9,595 nucleotides of DNA from SZUA-1535 sp964594175 (GTDB taxonomy: Archaea > Aenigmatarchaeota > Aenigmatarchaeia > Aenigmatarchaeales > SZUA-1535), in the NCBI GenBank assembly GCA_964594175.1, contig CAZQLM010000032.1:1-9595 (forward strand), given 5' to 3'. A model generated the notes under the pieces. The model did not search any database. It was given only the letters and a program-made list of their open reading frames with translations, and had not been told where the DNA came from. Below, piece after piece: positions 6,897 to 9,595 of this stretch (position 1 is its first letter; every line of letters begins with the position of its first letter). A program made the position numbers and the translations under genes.

Positions 6897-7355
6897 TTAA
6901 CCACCGGTTTGCACCCATAACTTTGCTTTTTCTGGGTCGTATTTCCAATCTTTCGGTAATTTTCCTTTTCTTATGTAATATTTCGCAAGTCTTCTTATCT
7001 TTGATTCCAAAAGCTCCAAACCACGGCGAGAGTGCTTATCTTTCCTGTGAATTTCAAGATGTTTTCTTAAATTAACAGCCTTTTTGAGCATGTTGAAAAG
7101 GTCTTCCGGAATCTTTGAAGCCAATCCGTGCTCGGCAAGTATTTTAGTTATTTTTTTGCCAGTAATATCGCGGACAGAAGGTATTCCGTATTGATCTCTA
7201 AGTAAAAGCCCGATCTGAGCGCTTTGATAACCTTCCTTTGCAAGCTTGATAACAAGCTGTTCTACTTCCTCTGCGCTATACTCTACCCAAGTAGCTTTAG
7301 TTAAAGGTTTTTTACTTCCTGATCTACCTTTCTTACGTGCATACATCCTTGCCAT
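6897..7355 (-). CDS. rps15: 30S ribosomal protein uS15
   Basis: Primary 16S rRNA-binding protein of the small-subunit central domain. At 152 residues it is the long archaeal/eukaryotic form. It has a basic N-terminus (MARMYARKKGRSGSKKP), a helical N-terminal extension (about 23-80, WVEYSAEEVEQLV...), and the core S15 helices ending in the signature HRKDKHSRRGLELLESKIRR (103-122) followed by LAKYY. The ATG at 7355 is preferred over ATG codon 4 because archaeal S15 usually begins MARM, and a GGTGGT site sits 3 nt upstream. It is the first gene of the operon with eS1. Unlike the other intact genes here, its predicted transcript has a leader of about 40 nt containing a strong hairpin. The last codons GGT GGT TAA also form the eS1 ribosome-binding site. 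Confidence 0.97.
   Translation of the reverse strand: MARMYARKKGRSGSKKPLTKATWVEYSAEEVEQLVIKLAKEGYQSAQIGLLLRDQYGIPSVRDITGKKITKILAEHGLASKIPEDLFNMLKKAVNLRKHLEIHRKDKHSRRGLELLESKIRRLAKYYIRKGKLPKDWKYDPEKAKLWVQTGG
6900..6905 (-). promoter_or_regulatory. Shine-Dalgarno site of rps3ae inside the rps15 end
   Basis: GGTGGT, which encodes Gly-Gly at the end of uS15, is followed by TAA and then ATG. It can pair with AUCACC near the 3' end of archaeal 16S rRNA through one G-U wobble. The spacing of 3 nt to the ATG is the same as at rps15. Confidence 0.6.
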
Positions 7356-7358
7356 TGT

Positions 7359-7364
7359 ACCACC
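7359..7364 (-). promoter_or_regulatory. Shine-Dalgarno site of rps15
   Basis: GGTGGT lies 3 nt before the ATG at 7355, the same hexamer and spacing as upstream of rps3ae. Its first G (7364) can pair with C7394 at the base of the leader hairpin, so folding could affect ribosome access. Confidence 0.6.
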
Positions 7365-7394
7365 GAGTTAGCCCAGCTTTTGCCGGACTAATCG
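7364..7394 (-). promoter_or_regulatory. Leader hairpin of the uS15-eS1 mRNA, candidate autoregulatory site
   Basis: On the minus strand TTAGTCCGGC (7391-7382) and GCTGGGCTAA (7377-7368) pair fully over 10 bp, with two G-U wobbles, around an AAAA loop. CGA (7394-7392) extends the stem against TCG (7366-7364) with C7367 bulged, giving 13 bp that reach the first G of the Shine-Dalgarno site. The hairpin would sit at the very 5' end of the mRNA, since the TATA box predicts a start near 7395. The stem contains a G-U pair next to a G-C pair near the loop, and another U-G/G-C neighbour pair lower down. The G-U/G-C step is part of the S15 site in 16S rRNA and in bacterial rpsO leaders. The hairpin is seen directly; its role in S15 feedback is inference. 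Confidence 0.6.
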
Positions 7395-7417
7395 TGACAA
7401 ATAGTTTGAAACAAAGG

Positions 7418-7425
7418 TTTATAAA
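7418..7425 (-). promoter_or_regulatory. TATA box of the uS15-eS1 operon
   Basis: The palindromic TTTATAAA, within AACTTTTATAAACC on the minus strand, is the best TATA match in the window. Its centre at 7421.5 predicts a transcription start near 7395, leaving a leader of about 40 nt before the rps15 ATG. This makes the operon the exception among the otherwise leaderless genes. It lies in the 124-nt gap after the aIF2-gamma stop. Confidence 0.75.
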
Positions 7426-7479
7426 AGTTATTCGAATAATGAAGAAGATTTTTCTTGTCTTTTAATTTTGATAGTCATT

Positions 7480-8718
7480 TTATCCGTAAACAACGCCCCA
7501 CCCTGCTAAACGCCATTTATCTTTCACCCTTCTGGCAAATGAAATTTTTTCTCCCTCTTCACAGCATACTGGGATTTTTAGTTTTAATTTCATTTCTTTC
7601 TCTGAGAAACTCTCGACAAAACCAACAGTTTTCGTTACTCCACATATAACTAGCAAGGCTTCTCCATTTGCAATCGGTTTGCTTTTGCCTTCTCCCACAA
7701 TGCGCTCGAGTATTTTTGGTTCACAAGTTATCTCATAGCGTAAAGGCGGCATTCTTCCCGGCAAGCCAGCAACATGTCCAGCAAGCGAGTCGGATTTTGT
7801 TAAAGCAGGATCAAGAGCTGTCATTACTCCAACAAGCCCGCCAGCACTTGCTTTTTCAATATTTTTTCCAGCTTTCTGCAAACCGAGAATCTCCGTTTTC
7901 AAAGGTTTCCATTTATCTCCCTTTCGTATTCCCGGAAGTATTTCTATTTCATCTCCAACTTTTAATTCGCCCCTTACAATACTTCCTCCGAGAATGCCTC
8001 CTTTAAGATTTTCTATACCCTCACCAGGTTTATTCACATCGAAACTCCTTGCAACGTAAAATTTTGGATCAGCGTGCAAATCTCTTTCTGGTGTAGGAAT
8101 GTACTCCTCCACGGCTTTCAGCACGTATTGTATGTTAATTCTCTGCTGTGCAGAAATAGGAATTACAGGAGCTTTTTCTGCTACAGTACCGCGAGTAAAA
8201 TTTTTTATCTCATTGTAATTTTCCACGGCCCTTTCTTTTGAAATAAGATCTATCTTATTCTGGATTATAACCACTTTATCTATTTTTGCTATATCCAGAA
8301 CCATCAAATGCTCTTGTGTTTGCGGTTGCGGACAAGGTTCGTTTGCTGCTATTACAAACAAGCAGCCGTCAGCCAAAGCTGAACCGCTTAGCACAGTTGC
8401 CATTAACGTTTCATGCCCTGGAGCATCGACTACGGAAAATGTCCTTTTTGGTTCGCAATCACCAAAACATTTTGGACATTTAGCGGAAGTGCAATAAAAA
8501 TCGCAGTTTTGGCAATAATAAACTGTAACGTCTGCATATCCCAAGCGCAAAGTAATACCACGCTTTATCTCTTCGCTATGCGAAGCCGTCCATTTGCCTG
8601 ATAAAGCTTCCGTAAGCGTGGTTTTACCGTGATCGACGTGACCGAGAGTAATTATATTGAGCTCGGGAATCAGGCGTGGATCTATTTTTTCTTTTTTTGA
8701 GCTCTTTTTTCTTGTCAT
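7480..8718 (-). CDS. eif2g: Translation initiation factor aIF2, gamma subunit
   Basis: GTPase subunit of heterotrimeric aIF2, which delivers initiator Met-tRNA to the small subunit. The 412 residues match the family. GTPase motifs are G1 GHVDHGKTT (26-34), switch I around GITLRLGYAD (54-63), G3 DAPGHE (98-103), G4 NKID (154-157) and G5 SAQ (189-191). The archaeal/eukaryotic zinc knuckle lies between switch I and G3, with C69, C72, C81 and C84 and extra cysteines at 76 and 88. Domains II and III follow, with PGEGIENLKGGILGGSI and the C-terminal beta-barrel ending KDKWRLAGWGVVYG. The N-terminal basic tail (MTRKKSSKKEK) is short and normal. A TATA box 27.5 nt before the ATG implies a leaderless mRNA. 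A decayed MNT-HEPN module diverges from it. Confidence 0.98.
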   Translation of the reverse strand: MTRKKSSKKEKIDPRLIPELNIITLGHVDHGKTTLTEALSGKWTASHSEEIKRGITLRLGYADVTVYYCQNCDFYCTSAKCPKCFGDCEPKRTFSVVDAPGHETLMATVLSGSALADGCLFVIAANEPCPQPQTQEHLMVLDIAKIDKVVIIQNKIDLISKERAVENYNEIKNFTRGTVAEKAPVIPISAQQRINIQYVLKAVEEYIPTPERDLHADPKFYVARSFDVNKPGEGIENLKGGILGGSIVRGELKVGDEIEILPGIRKGDKWKPLKTEILGLQKAGKNIEKASAGGLVGVMTALDPALTKSDSLAGHVAGLPGRMPPLRYEITCEPKILERIVGEGKSKPIANGEALLVICGVTKTVGFVESFSEKEMKLKLKIPVCCEEGEKISFARRVKDKWRLAGWGVVYG

Positions 8719-8741
8719 AAAGATTTGGTTGGTTAAAAAGA

Positions 8742-8749
8742 AATAAAAA
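8742..8749. promoter_or_regulatory. TATA box of aIF2-gamma, equidistant from the MNT remnant start
   Basis: TTTTTATT on the minus strand is centred at 8745.5, which is 27.5 nt from the aIF2-gamma ATG at 8718 and also 27.5 nt from the + strand ATG at 8773. The minus orientation is the better match to a TATA box. On + it reads AATAAAAA and is less convincing; a TTAAAAAG at 8733-8740 lies too far from 8773. This repeats the geometry of the yjbQ/DHH pair. Confidence 0.55.
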
Positions 8750-8772
8750 GGTTTTTAGGGATATTAAGTTTG

Positions 8773-8985
8773 ATGAAAGATAATGAAATATTAGCTCATT
8801 TAAAAAAGATTTTCGGTAAAAATATATTTGCGCAATTCGTTTTGGATCTTCGATATAGATTTGCTTGTTGTGGTTAAAAAACAAAAGAAAAAGACTCCAA
8901 AAATAAAAAATCTCTCAATAATCAGCTTACACCAAAAGAAATTTTTGGAAAATGTTACAGAAAAGTCTCCTTTACGGAAAAGATT
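8773..8985 (+). pseudogene. Decayed minimal nucleotidyltransferase (MNT) of an MNT-HEPN module
   Basis: Pieces of an MNT domain (nucleotidyltransferase superfamily, typical motif FGS-x(10)-DxD) lie in three frames. Frame 1 starts with ATG 8773 and gives MKDNEILAHLKKIFGKNIFA, a normal MNT N-terminus. It hits a stop at 8875-8877. Frame 3 gives IRFGSS at 8835-8852, the GS motif. Frame 2 gives DIDLLVVVK at 8852-8878, the catalytic DxD strand. The roughly ten residues that normally separate GS and DxD are missing, so an internal deletion occurred as well as frameshifts. Downstream in frame 2, KKFLENVTEKSPL (about 8936-8974) resembles the C-terminal part of archaeal MNT proteins. In such modules the MNT acts as antitoxin by nucleotidylating the HEPN ribonuclease. 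This copy cannot be active. The 3' border to the HEPN part is approximate, and the ancestor may have been one fused gene. Confidence 0.62.
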
Positions 8986-8989
8986 TTTT

Positions 8990-9331
8990 CTACAAAAGAG
9001 GATTTTGCGCTTAGCGAAAGTTCTAGAAAAAAAGAATTTACGCAAACGCTTATACTTTGCGCAGCAAGCTGCTGAAAAAGCTGCAAAAACTTTGCTAACA
9101 ATTTACGGAAAATTCACTCCAGCGCATGTGATAAGCGAGCTTTTAATAGAAATAGCTTCTCAACTTCCAGAGAAGGAAAAAAAGCAAATAGAAAATTAAG
9201 TGAGCATATTTTTGAGCTTGAACGTTATTGGCTTAAACCGAGATATCCAATAAAAAAGTAAAAAAAGCTATAAAAAAGCTGAAGAATGCATAAAAATTGT
9301 TGAAGAATTTTTTAAAGATGTAAGAGAGTGA
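8990..9331 (+). pseudogene. Decayed HEPN-domain protein, partner of the MNT remnant
   Basis: The HEPN signature AQQAAEKAAKTLL (9059-9097) follows LRLAKVLEKKN (9005-9037) in frame 2, then a helix around LIEIASQLPEKEKKQ, with a stop at 9197-9199. The protein continues in frame 1 as KLSEHIFELERYWLKPRYP (about 9193-9249), the usual HEPN C-terminal helix and RYP motif, until TAA at 9259-9261. It then returns to frame 2 as KKAEECIKIVEEFFKDVRE, ending at TGA 9329-9331. Two shifts, near 9190 and near 9255, therefore break a domain whose parts are all in the right order. HEPN proteins paired with MNT are RNases or their inactive relatives. I see no Rx4-6H catalytic motif here, so the ancestor may already have been a non-catalytic type. 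The left border is approximate. Confidence 0.66.
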
Positions 9332-9409
9332 AAGAACCCTGTGTAGACCATATCTTGATATACCCTTCTTATATGACCTTATGAAAAACGACGAAGTGTT
9401 GGAAGTTAA
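9332..9409 (+). other. Short remnant-like coding stretch
   Basis: In frame with 9324, the stretch CRPYLDIPFLYDLM followed by KNDEVLEVK ends at TGA 9411-9413. It overlaps the ATG at 9410 by 3 nt as ATGA. It has protein-like character, but no start codon except ATG 9381, which leaves only ten codons. It may be the upstream part of the next ORF, split by a frameshift, or an unrelated fragment. Confidence 0.25.
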
Positions 9410-9595
9410 ATGAATCTTGGAAATCTTGTATTAGTTAAACAATCCGTTGAAGAATGGAAATATAAAAAAGTTGAATCTTTTGTTAAGTATTTTATAAGGA
9501 TTAGAAACTATCTTGGAAAAATATTAATTATAATACATGCAACAATATTTGGAGGGAAGGAGTTCATCTTCTCTTTAATAGAAAAATTTATATAC
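9410..9595 (+). CDS. Partial unrecognised ORF, possibly another MNT fragment
   Basis: Open from ATG 9410 to the window edge, 62 codons with no stop. It has protein-like composition: charged VKQSVEEWKYKKVESFVKYF, then IRNYLGKILIIIHATIFGG and EFIFSLIEKFIY. The order of a long helix, a hydrophobic beta strand, FGG and a second hydrophobic strand loosely resembles an MNT N-terminus (strand, FGS, then S-D-I-D strand), with the GS and DxD residues altered and the spacing shortened. That likeness is weak. The gene is incomplete in this window, and its start could be artificial if it continues the stretch before it. Confidence 0.35.
   Translation, partial: MNLGNLVLVKQSVEEWKYKKVESFVKYFIRIRNYLGKILIIIHATIFGGKEFIFSLIEKFIY

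Noticed and set aside
7668..8601. + strand ORFs of 112, 65 and 62 codons within aIF2-gamma
   Set aside because: They are antisense to conserved GTPase coding sequence and have no promoter-like upstream sequence.
8828..9199. 123-codon ORF taken as one intact protein
   Set aside because: Its start is an in-frame TTG/ATG-less stretch within the MNT core, and it holds half of an MNT domain and half of a HEPN domain. It is the longest open piece of a broken module rather than a gene.
1..9595. tRNA, rRNA, CRISPR array, insertion sequence or integration site
   Set aside because: I found no cloverleaf-like stretch, no spaced direct repeats, no terminal inverted repeats and no transposase motif in the gaps I read on either strand. 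Covariance-model scans were not possible here.

Overview
This window comes from an AT-rich archaeon. Five informational or nucleotide-metabolism genes have archaeal-type sequences: leucyl-tRNA synthetase with the archaeal/eukaryotic layout, eS8, eS1 (S3Ae), the long archaeal form of uS15 and aIF2-gamma. A TATA box lies about 26 nt before almost every start codon, which means most mRNAs here should be leaderless. The sequence does not fix the lineage. A euryarchaeal or DPANN-like genome would fit, but that is a guess.

Layout. 1-290: a small unrecognised + strand ORF that runs into the terminator-like T tracts of dcd. 292-852 (-): dCTP deaminase. 885-1280 (-): a frameshifted gene remnant directly behind leuS. 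1281-4163 (-): leuS. 4164-4495: a divergent promoter pair and a small + strand membrane-protein ORF interrupted by an in-frame TAG. 4496-4873 (-): eS8. 4935-5342 (-): YjbQ/UPF0047 protein. 5395-6321 (+): DHH/DHHA1 phosphoesterase, divergent from yjbQ around one shared TATA box. 6297-7355 (-): the uS15-eS1 operon, the only unit with a 5' leader, Shine-Dalgarno sites and a leader hairpin. 7480-8718 (-): aIF2-gamma. 8773-9331 (+): a decayed nucleotidyltransferase (MNT) plus HEPN module. 9332-9595: remnant-like sequence and an ORF that runs off the edge.

How it works together. The intact genes serve translation (tRNA-Leu charging, three 30S proteins, delivery of initiator tRNA), the pyrimidine deoxynucleotide supply (dcd) and nucleic-acid turnover (DHH protein). 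The most interesting signals are non-coding or degenerate. They are a 13-bp hairpin at the predicted 5' end of the uS15-eS1 mRNA that may be an autoregulatory site; two divergent pairs in which one TATA box sits midway between two start codons; the MNT-HEPN fossil; and an amber-interrupted small membrane ORF that keeps its promoter. Three or four damaged genes sit beside undamaged core genes, which suggests that accessory genes are decaying between conserved housekeeping genes. I saw no tRNA, rRNA, CRISPR array or insertion sequence.
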